64,000 nucleotides of DNA. It comes from Mucilaginibacter empetricola (GTDB taxonomy: Bacteria > Bacteroidota > Bacteroidia > Sphingobacteriales > Sphingobacteriaceae). Positions 43,732 through 53,009 of this stretch are shown in pieces. Made by a program: the position numbers and the translations under genes. The notes under the pieces were generated by a model. The model was not told the DNA's origin. It made no database searches and saw nothing but the letters and a program-made list of their open reading frames with translations. Position 1 is the first letter of the stretch. The number at the start of each line of letters is the position of its first letter. The stretch covers positions 124,001 to 188,000 of the forward strand of contig NZ_JANUBZ010000007.1 in the NCBI RefSeq assembly GCF_024808665.1, given 5' to 3'.

Positions 43732-45486
43732 TCAAGCATCAACAGTAACTTTCTCACCAATTTGCTGTCTCCACATGGCATAGTATAGTCCTTTTTGAGC
43801 TAACAGATCAAAGTGCTTGCCCGATTCAACTATATTGCCTTTCTCCAGCACATAAATATTATCAGCATGCATAATGGTTGATAAACGGTGAGCAATTAAT
43901 ATGGTAATATGATTATCAAACTCCGATACATTGCGGATAGTTTCGGTAATTTCTTCTTCGGTTATAGAATCCAATGATGAAGTAGCCTCATCAAACACTA
44001 AAATATCAGGTTTCCGTAAAAGTGCACGGGCTATTGACAGACGTTGTTTTTCTCCACCTGATACCTTTACACCACCCTCGCCTATTACAGTACTTAAACC
44101 CTTATCAGCACGCGCCAACAACGTTTGGCAGGCAGCACGTTGCAAAACATCCATACATTCTTCATCCGTAGCACCCGGCCTAACAAACTGCAGGTTTTCG
44201 CGAATGGTTCCCGAAAACAGCTGTGTATCCTGCGTTACAAAACCAATTTTTTCGCGCAGCTGATCCAGATCTATTTCTTTGCTCAGGGTATTATTATACA
44301 GAATGTCGCCCTCCAACGGTTGATAAAGCCCCACCAGCAATTTCACCAAAGTGGTTTTGCCCGAACCAGACGGCCCCACAAAAGCAATAGTTTCGCCGGC
44401 ATTGGTTTCAAAACTGATATGATTCAGCGCATTTCGGTTAGCGGTTAAATGCTTAAAGGTTACGTTATCAAAAGTTAAAGTGTTAACTTTTTCCAGCAAT
44501 ACAGGTTTTTCTGGTTTAGGATCGATAGGAATACTCAATATGCTTTTAAAGTTGCCCAATGATACTTCCGCTTCGCGCCAAGATAGGATTACATTACCCA
44601 ATTCCTGTAAGGGGTTAAACAAAAAGAACGAGTAGAATAAAAAGCTGAAATATTGACCCGGTGAAATGGTATGCCTAAAGATGAGCATCAACAATATAAC
44701 AACCATTGTACTACGAACAAGGTTTACGGTTGTTCCCTGCACAAAGCTCATACTGCGTACATATTTAACTTTTTTAAGCTCCAGGTCCAGTATCTTATAA
44801 GTGGTATTATTTAACCGCTCAATTTCTTGTTTTACCAACCCCAAACTTTTCACCAATTCTATATTTCTTAATGATTCGGTAGTTGAGCCGGCCAGCGCCG
44901 TAGTTTGTGAAACAATAGTTTTTTGGATCCTTTTAATCCGCCTGCTCATAGCCGAGCTTACATAGCCAATTACAGGTATAGCACAAAAATAAACCAGCGT
45001 TACCAGGTAACTTACCTTTACCGAATAACCGATAACAAATATCATCCCGATTAAGCTCACAAATAAGATACTGATAAACGAGGTAATAAATTTTTCGTTA
45101 TCCAAACGTACCTTTTGCAGTATACCCAAGGTTTCGCCGCTGCGCTGATCCTCAAAAACCTGGTAAGGCAGCTCGAGCGAGTGTTTCAATCCGTCGGCAT
45201 ACATCTCAGCACCGGTTTTTTGGGTAATAATATTAGTATAATAATCCTGAAAGTTTTTTGCTATACGCGATACCATGGCAACGCCAATGGCATAACCAAC
45301 CAGTTTTAAAACAGTATGCAAATATTCGGCGTAAGCTATTTTGTCGCGCCGTTCAATTACGACGTCCACAATACGTCCGGTAATGTAGGGATCTAACAGC
45401 GAGAACCCAATATTTAGCGCCGCCATAAGCAAGGCTAAAAAGACTACCCAGCGATGCTTTTTAAGATATGATAGGAGTATTTTCAT
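43732..45486 (-). CDS. ABC transporter, fused permease and ATPase (MsbA-like)
   Basis: 584 residues. Six TM helices about 15-300, then the nucleotide-binding domain: Walker A VGPSGSGKTTLVKLLVG, Q-loop GFVTQDTQLF, signature VSGGEKQRLSIARALL, Walker B ILVFDEATSSLD, and H-loop LIAHRLSTI. A homodimeric exporter of the lipid/multidrug class; substrate not deducible. Monocistronic. Confidence 0.93.
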   Translation of the reverse strand: MKILLSYLKKHRWVVFLALLMAALNIGFSLLDPYITGRIVDVVIERRDKIAYAEYLHTVLKLVGYAIGVAMVSRIAKNFQDYYTNIITQKTGAEMYADGLKHSLELPYQVFEDQRSGETLGILQKVRLDNEKFITSFISILFVSLIGMIFVIGYSVKVSYLVTLVYFCAIPVIGYVSSAMSRRIKRIQKTIVSQTTALAGSTTESLRNIELVKSLGLVKQEIERLNNTTYKILDLELKKVKYVRSMSFVQGTTVNLVRSTMVVILLMLIFRHTISPGQYFSFLFYSFFLFNPLQELGNVILSWREAEVSLGNFKSILSIPIDPKPEKPVLLEKVNTLTFDNVTFKHLTANRNALNHISFETNAGETIAFVGPSGSGKTTLVKLLVGLYQPLEGDILYNNTLSKEIDLDQLREKIGFVTQDTQLFSGTIRENLQFVRPGATDEECMDVLQRAACQTLLARADKGLSTVIGEGGVKVSGGEKQRLSIARALLRKPDILVFDEATSSLDSITEEEITETIRNVSEFDNHITILIAHRLSTIMHADNIYVLEKGNIVESGKHFDLLAQKGLYYAMWRQQIGEKVTVDA

Positions 45487-45617
45487 TCGTTTTTATTCAA
45501 TAGTCTGCAAAAATAGAAAAAGGCAATGGCTAAAAAGTTCATTCTCTTTAATTTGACATTTGAAGTATTTAAGGGTGGGGGAGAAAGGCTAAGTACTGTA
45601 AAAAGAATTTTCGGTTC

Positions 45618-46070
45618 ATAAAAGCATCGCCCCCCTCATGGCCGCGGGAGCCTTTTACTTTTGTCGCCACAAAAGTAACCAAAAAGGGCTTTCAGCAGAA
45701 ATGCTTCTTCGCAGCACGGGCCTTTGCCCTGCAAATCAGATAAAACCACGGGCTGCAATCTTTTTTGCCGACTTACCTTTTTTAATTTCAGACCTTTTAT
45801 GCAAAAAATTTGCTATGCCCCTTCCAGCGCTAAAGGCCCCCATGTTTTATCTGATTTCGCCCGAAGCTCTTCTGCTGAAAAGAAAGATTAAGTTGAGGCT
45901 GAAATATTTCTGCTACCGAATCAAAAGTGGGTAAAGGCCTGTCAGAAAAGCGGGCCGGGAGTATGGCCTGTGCGACTGAAGCTTTTTTCTGACTTGATTT
46001 TTTGGTTACTTTTTCATCTAAGGAAAAAGTAACTAGGCCTCCGCGGCCATGAGCGGGACGATGCCTTTAT
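45618..46070. repeat. MITE-like element, full copy (453 bp)
   Basis: Bounded by imperfect terminal inverted repeats about 70 bases long: the left end ATAAAAGCATCG...CTCATGGCCGCGG is matched by the complement of the right end (ATAAAGGCATCG...CTCATGGCCGCGG), and the match continues through AAAAGTAACCAAAAA. The right 230 bases recur at 13616-13860. No transposase frame inside; a 98-codon open frame is present but not conserved. No clear target duplication. Confidence 0.8.
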
Positions 46071-46091
46071 AATCCTAAATTTAGTTCAAAT

Positions 46092-46127
46092 GAAAAAGCC
46101 ACCCAACAAACGTCAAATGGCTTTTTC
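46092..46127 (-). terminator. Terminator of frr
   Basis: GAAAAAGCCA and TGGCTTTTTC arms around a 16-base loop, 25 bases after the frr stop. Confidence 0.8.
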
Positions 46128-46151
46128 AAATATATTGTAAAACAGTTTTTA

Positions 46152-46715
46152 TTAAACCGTCATAATATCTTTTTCTTTCGCTTCCGAAAGTACATCAACC
46201 TTAATGATATAAGCATCAGTCAATTTCTGAATTTCGCCTTCGCCAGTCTTCATTTCGTCTTCTGATACACCTTCTGATTTCAGTTTTCTGATCTTCTCAT
46301 TCGCATCTTTACGGATGTTACGAACAGCTATCTTGCCAGTTTCAGCCTCACCCTTAGCTTTTTTAACCAAATCGCGACGACGCTCTTCAGTTAACGGTGG
46401 TACATTGATGCGGATAATTACACCATCATTTTGTGGGTTAACACCTAGGTTTGCTTCTTTAATAGCTTTTTCAATCAGCGGTAATAATGATTTTTCCCAC
46501 GGTTGTACCACAATAGTACGTGCATCCGGCGTATTAACACTACCTACCTGACTTAACGGAGTTGGGGATCCGTAATAATCAACCACAATATCATCCAGCA
46601 TAGCAGGATTAGCTTTTCCGGCGCGAATTTTTTGTAATTCACTATCGCAATGTTCAATGGCTTTATCCATTGAAATTTTAGCATCAGCAACTTGTTTTTT
46701 AATGAGTTCGCTCAT
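46152..46715 (-). CDS. frr: Ribosome recycling factor
   Basis: 187 residues from the ATG at 46715. Three-helix bundle plus beta domain: AIEHCDSELQKIRAGKANPA, VDYYGSPTPLSQVGSV, then PPLTEERRRDLVKKAKGEAE, all standard RRF. Splits post-termination ribosomes with EF-G. In many genomes it directly follows pyrH; here about 4.1 kb of accessory genes lies between them. Confidence 0.97.
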   Translation of the reverse strand: MSELIKKQVADAKISMDKAIEHCDSELQKIRAGKANPAMLDDIVVDYYGSPTPLSQVGSVNTPDARTIVVQPWEKSLLPLIEKAIKEANLGVNPQNDGVIIRINVPPLTEERRRDLVKKAKGEAETGKIAVRNIRKDANEKIRKLKSEGVSEDEMKTGEGEIQKLTDAYIIKVDVLSEAKEKDIMTV

Positions 46716-46866
46716 CTTTATCAGAATTTGGCACAAAAATAACAAAAAGCTTCAATTTACATTAATTAAATACTACCGCTAAAAGCGCCGCTATTGTAAA
46801 AGATTGGCAGATGTTCATTTTTGAAAGCATGAACGCCCCAGTGGCGCAAATGGCACATCTAGTATT

Positions 46867-47475
46867 TTATTGAAGTTTATTTGGAAAGCTTTCGTTTGCT
46901 ACTATAATATTGTAAGCATCCTCGTTTAATCTGTTTTGTTGAAAGCTATAAACAGCAAATTTTTGCGGGTAGTTTAAATTATTAGCATGGTAGCTTATTA
47001 ATTTGCTTTTCTCAAAGCTCATAATTATTTGATTTACCTCTCCCACGCCCGTATAAATGAAGTCCGATCTGTCAAAGTAAAAAAAGTAGGTGGCCACATT
47101 TTTAAAACTTTCATTAAAATTGATTTTAACGTTACTTCCAGAGATAGTTATACCACTTTGTTGTGTACCGCGGAAAGCAACCCTATCTATTGATTGTTGC
47201 AGGCTATCTAAAAACAAAACCACCAATGATGTTTGATAACCTGAGTTTCTAGCTTCATCAGCAAGCTCTTTAAAAGAGTCATCGTTAAAAACAGTTTCTA
47301 TTACAACATTTTTTCTGCTTTTAAAGGCTTTTCTGGCTAACTCCTTTGTTCGGCCCTTATAAACATCAGTCATTAATACTTCAAAGCCATCTAATTCAAC
47401 CAGACGAGTTCTAATAAACGTTGATTTACCTGCGGCATTACAGCCAGCCACAAAAATCAATTGTGGTTTATGCAT
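46867..47475 (-). CDS. Zeta-toxin-like P-loop kinase
   Basis: 202 residues. Walker A FVAGCNAAGKSTFIRTRL at residues 8-25, an Asp (MTDVYKGR) in the position where zeta toxins have the catalytic base, VVIETVFNDDSFKELADEA and VVLFLDSLQQSIDRVAFRG (the R-rich lid). This is the architecture of zeta toxin/UDP-GlcNAc kinases and related predicted ABC-type ATPases. Its ATG overlaps the stop of the 80-residue upstream gene by one base (TAATG), typical for an antitoxin-toxin pair. Toxicity is not shown; other P-loop kinases in this superfamily are not toxins. Confidence 0.75.
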   Translation of the reverse strand: MHKPQLIFVAGCNAAGKSTFIRTRLVELDGFEVLMTDVYKGRTKELARKAFKSRKNVVIETVFNDDSFKELADEARNSGYQTSLVVLFLDSLQQSIDRVAFRGTQQSGITISGSNVKINFNESFKNVATYFFYFDRSDFIYTGVGEVNQIIMSFEKSKLISYHANNLNYPQKFAVYSFQQNRLNEDAYNIIVANESFPNKLQ

Positions 47476-47717
47476 TAATCTTTAAACTTTTTAATGATTG
47501 TATCTTTTATTTCAACTGGCATTTCATTTTCATCAGTTACAATTTCAATTGTTACCAAATATTTTTCGCCTGAAGGCATTTCCTTACGATAATACCCCCC
47601 GTCTTCTTCAAATTGAGCATAGAATGGATTACCCAACTCAAACGCACGCTGACGTCCCAATTCGTGCATGTTCCCCATGTTTTTTAACAAACGGTCAACT
47701 ATTGAAGGTGAACTCAT
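47475..47717 (-). CDS. Candidate antitoxin of the zeta-like kinase
   Basis: 80 residues. N-terminal helical part (SIVDRLLKNMGNMHELGRQR) and C-terminal strands (GEKYLVTIEIVTDENEMPVE). Not like the classical epsilon antitoxin, but it is directly coupled to the kinase gene and similar small genes often precede zeta-like kinases in Bacteroidetes and Proteobacteria. A TAAATTTG on the minus strand (47747-47754) may be its -7 box, though no TTG is found at the right distance. Confidence 0.6.
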   Translation of the reverse strand: MSSPSIVDRLLKNMGNMHELGRQRAFELGNPFYAQFEEDGGYYRKEMPSGEKYLVTIEIVTDENEMPVEIKDTIIKKFKD

Positions 47718-47783
47718 ATTGATAATAATTTTCTTTTATACTTATTCAAATTTACAAAGAAGCTGATAAAGTTTGAGGTTTAA

Positions 47784-48614
47784 TTATTTCGAACCTTTCG
47801 CCGCTTTCTTCTCATCATTATCTAAACGGCGTTCCAGTTTCTTTACGTCTTCTGCAGGTGGCAGCGATTCCGGCTTTACTCCTCTTTGCAATAATATGTC
47901 TCTAACAGCCTTGTTATTATCAATATGTTCCTGAGATATTTGAGTTTGTTTGTTCAGGTCTTTCTCAATTACATTGTGGCTGGTTAATTCGTTCGCGAAA
48001 TCTTTTGCTTTGATAGTTAACGTCGGTAAAAAATCAGCCAAAGGTTTAGAGGAAGGTATACCCAATTTTTTCTTCATGTCGTTTGTGCTGAAACCGCCAA
48101 ATAACGCTTGATCACCTTTGGATCGGATTAGGGCAAATCCACTATTGTCAACACCTCTTTCATACAAAATACCCGAAAGTTTTTTTTCTGATTTAGTCAG
48201 TTTTTCACGAGCCGTAACACGCTCAACATCAATTAATCGCTGTTCTATAATTTCCTGCTTGCGAGTTTGAACAGCAAAATAAGTTTGCGCAAACGCTATT
48301 GCAGGTTTTGCAGGGTCGCCATTTTGTGCAATCAAATAACAGGCATATCGGGTTAAGGCAATATCTTCAAGTTCTCTTTGCGCTCCTTTAGCTATCGCGA
48401 TCATTTTACCGACGTCGGCAAAATGATCTGAAACATTTGAATCGGCGTTTTCGCATGCTTTTTTTGCCTTATCAATTACATTTAAAAAGTTAACCCACTT
48501 AGAGTAGCCGAATATCTCCTGTAATTCTCTGGCACTCCAACATTCTATGCCATTGTAGTTATAACAGGCTTGCTCAAACCTGCTGAATAATTGATCTATT
48601 ATCTCTTTTTTCAT
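47784..48614 (-). CDS. dinD: DNA damage-inducible protein D
   Basis: 276 residues matching DinD: an N-terminal Bro/KilA-N-like part with [36 protein letters not shown], then [33 protein letters not shown], and a C-terminal GYTNxxM-like region ending in charged helices. In E. coli DinD is SOS-induced and inhibits RecA-filament activities. In other phyla it appears in phage and defense contexts. No LexA box is recognised upstream. Confidence 0.93.
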   Translation of the reverse strand: MKKEIIDQLFSRFEQACYNYNGIECWSARELQEIFGYSKWVNFLNVIDKAKKACENADSNVSDHFADVGKMIAIAKGAQRELEDIALTRYACYLIAQNGDPAKPAIAFAQTYFAVQTRKQEIIEQRLIDVERVTAREKLTKSEKKLSGILYERGVDNSGFALIRSKGDQALFGGFSTNDMKKKLGIPSSKPLADFLPTLTIKAKDFANELTSHNVIEKDLNKQTQISQEHIDNNKAVRDILLQRGVKPESLPPAEDVKKLERRLDNDEKKAAKGSK

Positions 48615-48900
48615 AGATAAAAATTAAAAACTCAATATACTTATTCATAATAATTAATCAGCCAATTGTTAAGAAATGGCCAAGCCTAAAAAGCAAAAAA
48701 ACAACCAAACATTATTGTACTTTTAATTTATGTTCGATTTAATCTATTGCCTAATTACTGATCAGCCAACCACATGCTCGATGCGTGTGGTGCGCAGGCG
48801 AATATTATTTCGAGCTTCTTTCATACTTTGCTTCAGTTAGAAATAAACGAATGTTTAAATACTGATTGTAAACATGTATTTTTAGAAGTACAAAATTAGT

Positions 48901-49674
48901 ATGAAAGAAGGGCAAACACTTTGGACTAAAGAGGAATCCATACTGGCAATAAATTTATATTCGAAAATTCCTTTTGGTCAAATGCATCGTTCTAATCCAG
49001 CGGTGATTGAATTAGCAGAATTGATAGGAAGAACTCCCGGTGCTATTGCCAGAAAATTAGGGAACTTTGCCAGCTTTGATCCTAAATTGAAGGAAAGAGG
49101 CGTTGGTGGCTTGCCAAATACAAGCAAACTAGATGCTCTGATTTGGAACGAATACATGCAAAATTGGGATGAGCAATTTTTTGAAAGTGAAAAAATACTC
49201 GCTCAAAAGAAGCACACCACAATTGAAAAAGTATACGAAGTAGATTTGGAAAACCTCCCCCAAGTTGAAGGAAAAGAAAGAGAACGTTTGGTTATGTTAA
49301 GAGTCAACCAATCACAATTCAGAAGGATTGTTCTTTCCAACTTTAACAATCAATGCTGCATTACCGGCATCAAGATGCTTGAGTTAATTGTAGCCAGTCA
49401 TATTGTTCCATGGAGTATAGATAAAGGGAATAGATTAAGTCCTCAAAATGGATTAGCATTGAATAGTCTGCATGATAAAGCTTTTGATCGCCATTTAATT
49501 ACGATAACCGAAGATCTTAAGATAAAAATTTCGGCGAAGTTTTATGAGCACAGGGAAGTATTAAGTATCAAGCAAAACTTTATTGATTACGACGGAAAGT
49601 CGCTCATTTCACCAAAAAAGTTCTACCCCGATCTGGAGTTTTTGAGAATTCATAATAACAAGTTTGCAGGATAA
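48901..49674 (+). CDS. HNH endonuclease
   Basis: 257 residues. N-terminal DNA-binding-like part (WTKEESILAINLYSKIPFGQ then RTPGAIARKLGNFASFDP), linker about 85-135, then an HNH domain: FNNQCCITGIKMLELIVASH, IVPWSIDKGNRLSPQNGLAL and NSLHDKAFDRHLITI, with the CxxC-like pair altered to CCITG. Common stand-alone nuclease in islands, often annotated in restriction or defense neighbourhoods. Divergent from dinD. Confidence 0.92.
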   Translation: MKEGQTLWTKEESILAINLYSKIPFGQMHRSNPAVIELAELIGRTPGAIARKLGNFASFDPKLKERGVGGLPNTSKLDALIWNEYMQNWDEQFFESEKILAQKKHTTIEKVYEVDLENLPQVEGKERERLVMLRVNQSQFRRIVLSNFNNQCCITGIKMLELIVASHIVPWSIDKGNRLSPQNGLALNSLHDKAFDRHLITITEDLKIKISAKFYEHREVLSIKQNFIDYDGKSLISPKKFYPDLEFLRIHNNKFAG

Positions 49675-49724
49675 GTTCACTTATATCCGATTGACACCCT
49701 CTCATCCCAAAGGTATCTTAGTAG

Positions 49725-50021
49725 ATGCCAAATATTAAATTCAATTACCTCTATCGCGACAGCGGAAACTATAAAAAATTCGGATCTGTAGTTTTTTCCA
49801 ATCCAACTAATATCGAGTTAGCAGAAATAGAAAAGCTATTTAAATCAAAGCTAATTGATGAGCTTTGGTTTTATGCTAATGAATGGAACTTACCTGAACT
49901 GTTTACAGAAAATTTAGATTTTATTATTGATCCTACCTGGCATGAGTTTGAAGGTTTGGAATATACCAACGAACCCGAAAATGCTCCATTCGATTTAAAT
50001 GAGTTGCCAATATTTAAATAA
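49725..50021 (+). CDS. Small hypothetical protein
   Basis: 98 residues, acidic: FNYLYRDSGNYKKFGSVVFS, then LIDELWFYANEWNLPELF and DPTWHEFEGLEYTNEPENAP. A soluble globular protein of a type often found alone in Bacteroidetes; no function assigned. Starts 50 bases after the HNH stop on the same strand, so co-transcription is possible. Confidence 0.75.
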   Translation: MPNIKFNYLYRDSGNYKKFGSVVFSNPTNIELAEIEKLFKSKLIDELWFYANEWNLPELFTENLDFIIDPTWHEFEGLEYTNEPENAPFDLNELPIFK

Positions 50022-50042
50022 CCTTAAATCAGATTGTACTTA

Positions 50043-50570
50043 TTACTGCATCTCACCCGGAAACTGCTGCAAAACCAATTTATCAACCGGATAGCCCATG
50101 GCTTTACAGTGGGCTACAATTTCATCATAGGTTTTTTTATCCATTTCGGGTTTGCGGCTCATGATAAATAAGAATTTGTAATCCGGGTGCCCAACCACGG
50201 CCCAGGAATAATCAGGTGCGAGGTCCACCACCCAATAATCAATCTTTATGGGCCATATAAACTGAGCTTTCATTTGGCCGTCGCCGGGATTATTTTCGTC
50301 TGGAAATATCTTTGATTTTACGGAATGTATCTTATTGTTTTCTTCTTTGCAGGTGGTTACAACATCGTAGTAATTGTCTTTATTTAAGGTATAATGCGTA
50401 GTAGTTTCGCGACTGCCCTTATCAAACATAGTAGGGATAGATGCCAGCGAATACCAGGTGCCGCCAAAACGTTTCAGGTCGACATTGTTAACCGTTTTAT
50501 TGGGGATAAAGCCCAATAATGCGCACCAGGCCGATAAAAAGAAAATGCTCAAAACCTTCATAACCAACAC
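50043..50570 (-). CDS. Lipocalin family protein (Blc-like)
   Basis: 175 residues. Hydrophobic signal (LSIFFLSAWCALLGFIP), lipocalin start RFGGTWYSLASIPTMFDKGS, mid motif YSWAVVGHPDYKFLFIMSRKP and C-terminal helix. Bacterial lipocalins bind lipids in the periplasm; a Cys near the signal end (SAWCALLG) could be a lipid anchor but the lipobox is not convincing. Confidence 0.9.
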   Translation of the reverse strand: MLVMKVLSIFFLSAWCALLGFIPNKTVNNVDLKRFGGTWYSLASIPTMFDKGSRETTTHYTLNKDNYYDVVTTCKEENNKIHSVKSKIFPDENNPGDGQMKAQFIWPIKIDYWVVDLAPDYSWAVVGHPDYKFLFIMSRKPEMDKKTYDEIVAHCKAMGYPVDKLVLQQFPGEMQ

Positions 50571-50637
50571 GTATTTGTCACATCTACGTAAATATCAGTA
50601 AAAAAGGTTTACAACGTTTTAAAAAAAATCAAAAAGT

Positions 50638-50668
50638 TAAAGGGCAACCTGGTAAGATTGCCCTTTAA
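50638..50668 (-). terminator. Terminator downstream of pyrH
   Basis: TTAAAGGGCAA and TTGCCCTTTAA arms with a 9-base loop; minus-strand T-rich tail (CTTTTTGATTTTTTTT). Lies beyond the repeat unit that separates it from the pyrH stop. Confidence 0.7.
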
Positions 50669-50698
50669 ATATCTTTGCGCAATCTTTAGCTGCTATTT

Positions 50699-50868
50699 TC
50701 ACCTTCTTTGCGCGAAGCGGAGAGAAGGTCGACCAGCGTAGCGTCGTCGGGATGAGTTGATGCGCCAGTGCATTTGCGTTAATGCCGCTCGCAGCGTTTA
50801 CTCACCAGATCTACGCTTCGCTGGATCACCCTCTCTTTTGCAGGCAAAAAAAAGGGTTGGGAAGTTTA
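50699..50868. repeat. Inverted-repeat intergenic unit between pyrH and lipocalin
   Basis: The left arm (GGAGAGAAGGTCGACCAGCG then TAGCGTCG...GATGAGT) is matched by the complement of the right arm (GAGAGGGTGATCCAGCGAAG...GGTGAGT). Ends in CTTCTTT/AAAAGGG. No ORF; resembles GC-rich Bacteroidetes intergenic repeats. Confidence 0.65.
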
Positions 50869-50899
50869 TTGTAAAAATGTTATCTGTTTTCTAGCTCAT

Positions 50900-51604
50900 C
50901 TATTTCACCAGCGTTCCAACATGCTCGCCATTGGCAATTTTCATAAAATTGCCTGCTTTATTCATGTCAAAAACGATGATCGGCAGTTTGTTTTCCTGGC
51001 AAAGGGTAATAGCCGTCATGTCCATTACACTAAGTCCCTTGTCGTACACCTCCTGAAAGCTTATTTCGTCATAACGGGTGGCAGATGGATCTTTCTCTGG
51101 GTCGGCAGTATAAATACCATCTACACGGGTTCCTTTCAGTACCACGTCGGCTTTTATCTCGATAGCACGTAGTGAGGCGGCAGTATCGGTTGTGAAATAT
51201 GGGTTACCGGTACCGGCACCAAATATTACAATTTTACCCACTTCCAAATGGTGCATAGCACGGCGGCGGATGTAAGGCTCACAAATCTGCTCCATTTTTA
51301 TAGCCGACTGCAGGCGGGTTTCTACACCGATACTTTCCAGCGCGTTTTGTAGTGCCATGCAATTGATCACAGTGGCCAGCATACCCATATAATCGGCCTG
51401 CGCGCGTTCCATGCCCGATTTTTCGGCACTTAATCCTCTAAAAATATTTCCTCCCCCAACAACAATGGCAATCTCCACACCAGCGTCATACACCCCTTTT
51501 ATATCCTGGGCATATTGCAGTACCTGGCTGTTGTCAATTCCATATTGTTTATCGCCCATAAGCGATTCGCCGCTCAATTTTAGCAGGATTCTTTTGTATT
51601 TCAT
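50900..51604 (-). CDS. pyrH: UMP kinase
   Basis: 234 residues of the amino-acid kinase fold: [27 protein letters not shown], the UMP site [15 protein letters not shown], and [16 protein letters not shown]. Makes UDP from UMP. Follows nagA and the tsf terminator, and precedes the accessory block that separates it from frr. Confidence 0.97.
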   Translation of the reverse strand: MKYKRILLKLSGESLMGDKQYGIDNSQVLQYAQDIKGVYDAGVEIAIVVGGGNIFRGLSAEKSGMERAQADYMGMLATVINCMALQNALESIGVETRLQSAIKMEQICEPYIRRRAMHHLEVGKIVIFGAGTGNPYFTTDTAASLRAIEIKADVVLKGTRVDGIYTADPEKDPSATRYDEISFQEVYDKGLSVMDMTAITLCQENKLPIIVFDMNKAGNFMKIANGEHVGTLVK

Positions 51605-51743
51605 GTAGTATAAATTGTATTTAATAGGGATCGATGAAGCTTAAAATAGTGTTTATCAGTACATTTTATTGTGGATGATAATGTTTGCTTCATCAAATGA
51701 GAAAGTTTGTCAAAAATATAGAAATAAAATTACTGTTAAAATT

Positions 51744-52865
51744 TTATCTCGCCTTTGTTAAATAATCACCTTTAAACACAGTGCCCTGCACTTCAAAATC
51801 AGCATTAAAAACAATCAAATCAGCATCATAGCCAGCGGCAATTTTTCCTTTTTTAGTCATTTTTGCCAGCTGCGCCGGGTATAAGGAGGCCATGTTTATA
51901 GCTTCGACCAATTCAATACCTACCTCTCTCACACCATTTTCCACCGCTTTCAGCATGGTAAGGCATGAGCCGGATAAAGTACCATCAGGCATTACATACC
52001 TGTCGCCGGTAAACTGGTGCTGGTAAGTGCCAACGGTTGCCGCGGTAACGGCATCGGTAATAAAAAATAATTTGTCGCCCAGCTCGCGTTTAGCCAAACG
52101 TACCATGGCAAAGTCAACGTGAATGCCATCGTTCACAATGCTTACATAAGGCTTCTCTTCAAATATAGCAGGGATGTATCCGGGTTCGCGGTGGTGCATC
52201 TGCGGCATGGCATTAAACAAATGCGTTACCGCAGGAATAGGCTTATTCAAAAACGCTTTTCCTTCAGCATAGGTAGCATTACTATGGCCGGATGATATGA
52301 TGATGCCCTGGGCATGCAGATAATCAATTACTTCCTGATCCTGCAGCTCAGGCGCTATCGTGATCATTTTGATCACTCCTTCGCCCTTTTCCACCCAACC
52401 TTTTACCTCGGCAAGAGCAGCTTTCTTAATCAGGCTGGCCGGATGTGCTCCTTTTTTGGCAGCATTCAAATACGGCCCTTCCAAATGCAATCCCCAAAAG
52501 TTCCCTTTGCAACGTTCCCGGTATATTTTGGCCGATTCAATTCCTTCCTCAACAATGGCATTGGTGTTAGTGCCAATGGTAGCAAAAAAGCCGATAGTTC
52601 CCTGGCTAAGCAAGTCATCTTCCATACGTTCCAGCGCTTCCACCTCGGGCGTTCCGGCAAATAGTTTGCCGCCGCTGCCATAAATCTGCAAATCAATTAA
52701 TCCGGGAGCTACATAGGCTCCTTTCAGATCAATTTTCTTTACATCATCAGGAATTGCGCTTTCATCGCTAATGGCAATAATGGTATCGCCGGTAATTAAA
52801 ATTACCTTTTGGCTGGTAATCTGACCATCAGATATTAATTGCAGGTTGTGAAGTGCTGTAATCAT
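51744..52865 (-). CDS. nagA: N-acetylglucosamine-6-phosphate deacetylase
   Basis: 373 residues of the amidohydrolase family: APGLIDLQIYGSGGKLF near the N-terminus, GLHLEGPYLNAAKKGAH (metal Glu), SSGHSNATYAEG and VTHLFNAMPQMHHREPG (metal His), VNDGIHVDF and the catalytic Asp in FFITDAVTAA. Converts GlcNAc-6-P to GlcN-6-P and acetate. It sits in a cluster of translation genes without a nag partner. Confidence 0.95.
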   Translation of the reverse strand: MITALHNLQLISDGQITSQKVILITGDTIIAISDESAIPDDVKKIDLKGAYVAPGLIDLQIYGSGGKLFAGTPEVEALERMEDDLLSQGTIGFFATIGTNTNAIVEEGIESAKIYRERCKGNFWGLHLEGPYLNAAKKGAHPASLIKKAALAEVKGWVEKGEGVIKMITIAPELQDQEVIDYLHAQGIIISSGHSNATYAEGKAFLNKPIPAVTHLFNAMPQMHHREPGYIPAIFEEKPYVSIVNDGIHVDFAMVRLAKRELGDKLFFITDAVTAATVGTYQHQFTGDRYVMPDGTLSGSCLTMLKAVENGVREVGIELVEAINMASLYPAQLAKMTKKGKIAAGYDADLIVFNADFEVQGTVFKGDYLTKAR

Positions 52866-52867
52866 AA

Positions 52868-52969
52868 TAGGCCCCCTCTAAATCTCCCCCGGAAGGGGAG
52901 ACTTCTAAAAGTTTATTTAATAAATCTTTATTAAGCCCTCCCTACCGGGGAGGGTTGGGTGGGGCTCCA
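52868..52969. repeat. GGCCCC...GGGGCT inverted-repeat unit
   Basis: The left end GGCCCCCTCTAAATCTCCCC is an approximate complement of the right end (CCCTCCCTACCGGGGAGGGT then GGGTGGGGCTCC). It begins right upstream of the nagA ATG, so it may contribute to or disrupt the nagA leader. Typical Bacteroidetes dispersed repeat. Confidence 0.7.
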
Positions 52970-52975
52970 AAAAAA

Positions 52976-53002
52976 ATCCCCCCCGATAATATCGGGGGGG
53001 AT
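52976..53002 (-). terminator. Terminator of tsf
   Basis: A 12-bp perfect GC stem (ATCCCCCCCGAT/ATCGGGGGGGAT) with an AAT loop, and on the minus strand a run of T after the stem. 8 bases past the tsf stop. Confidence 0.95.
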
Positions 53003-53009
53003 CAAATAT

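Noticed and set aside
45638..45934. 98-codon frame inside the MITE-like element
   Set aside because: Not maintained in the deleted copy at 13.6-13.9 kb and made of the inverted-repeat sequence; not a gene.
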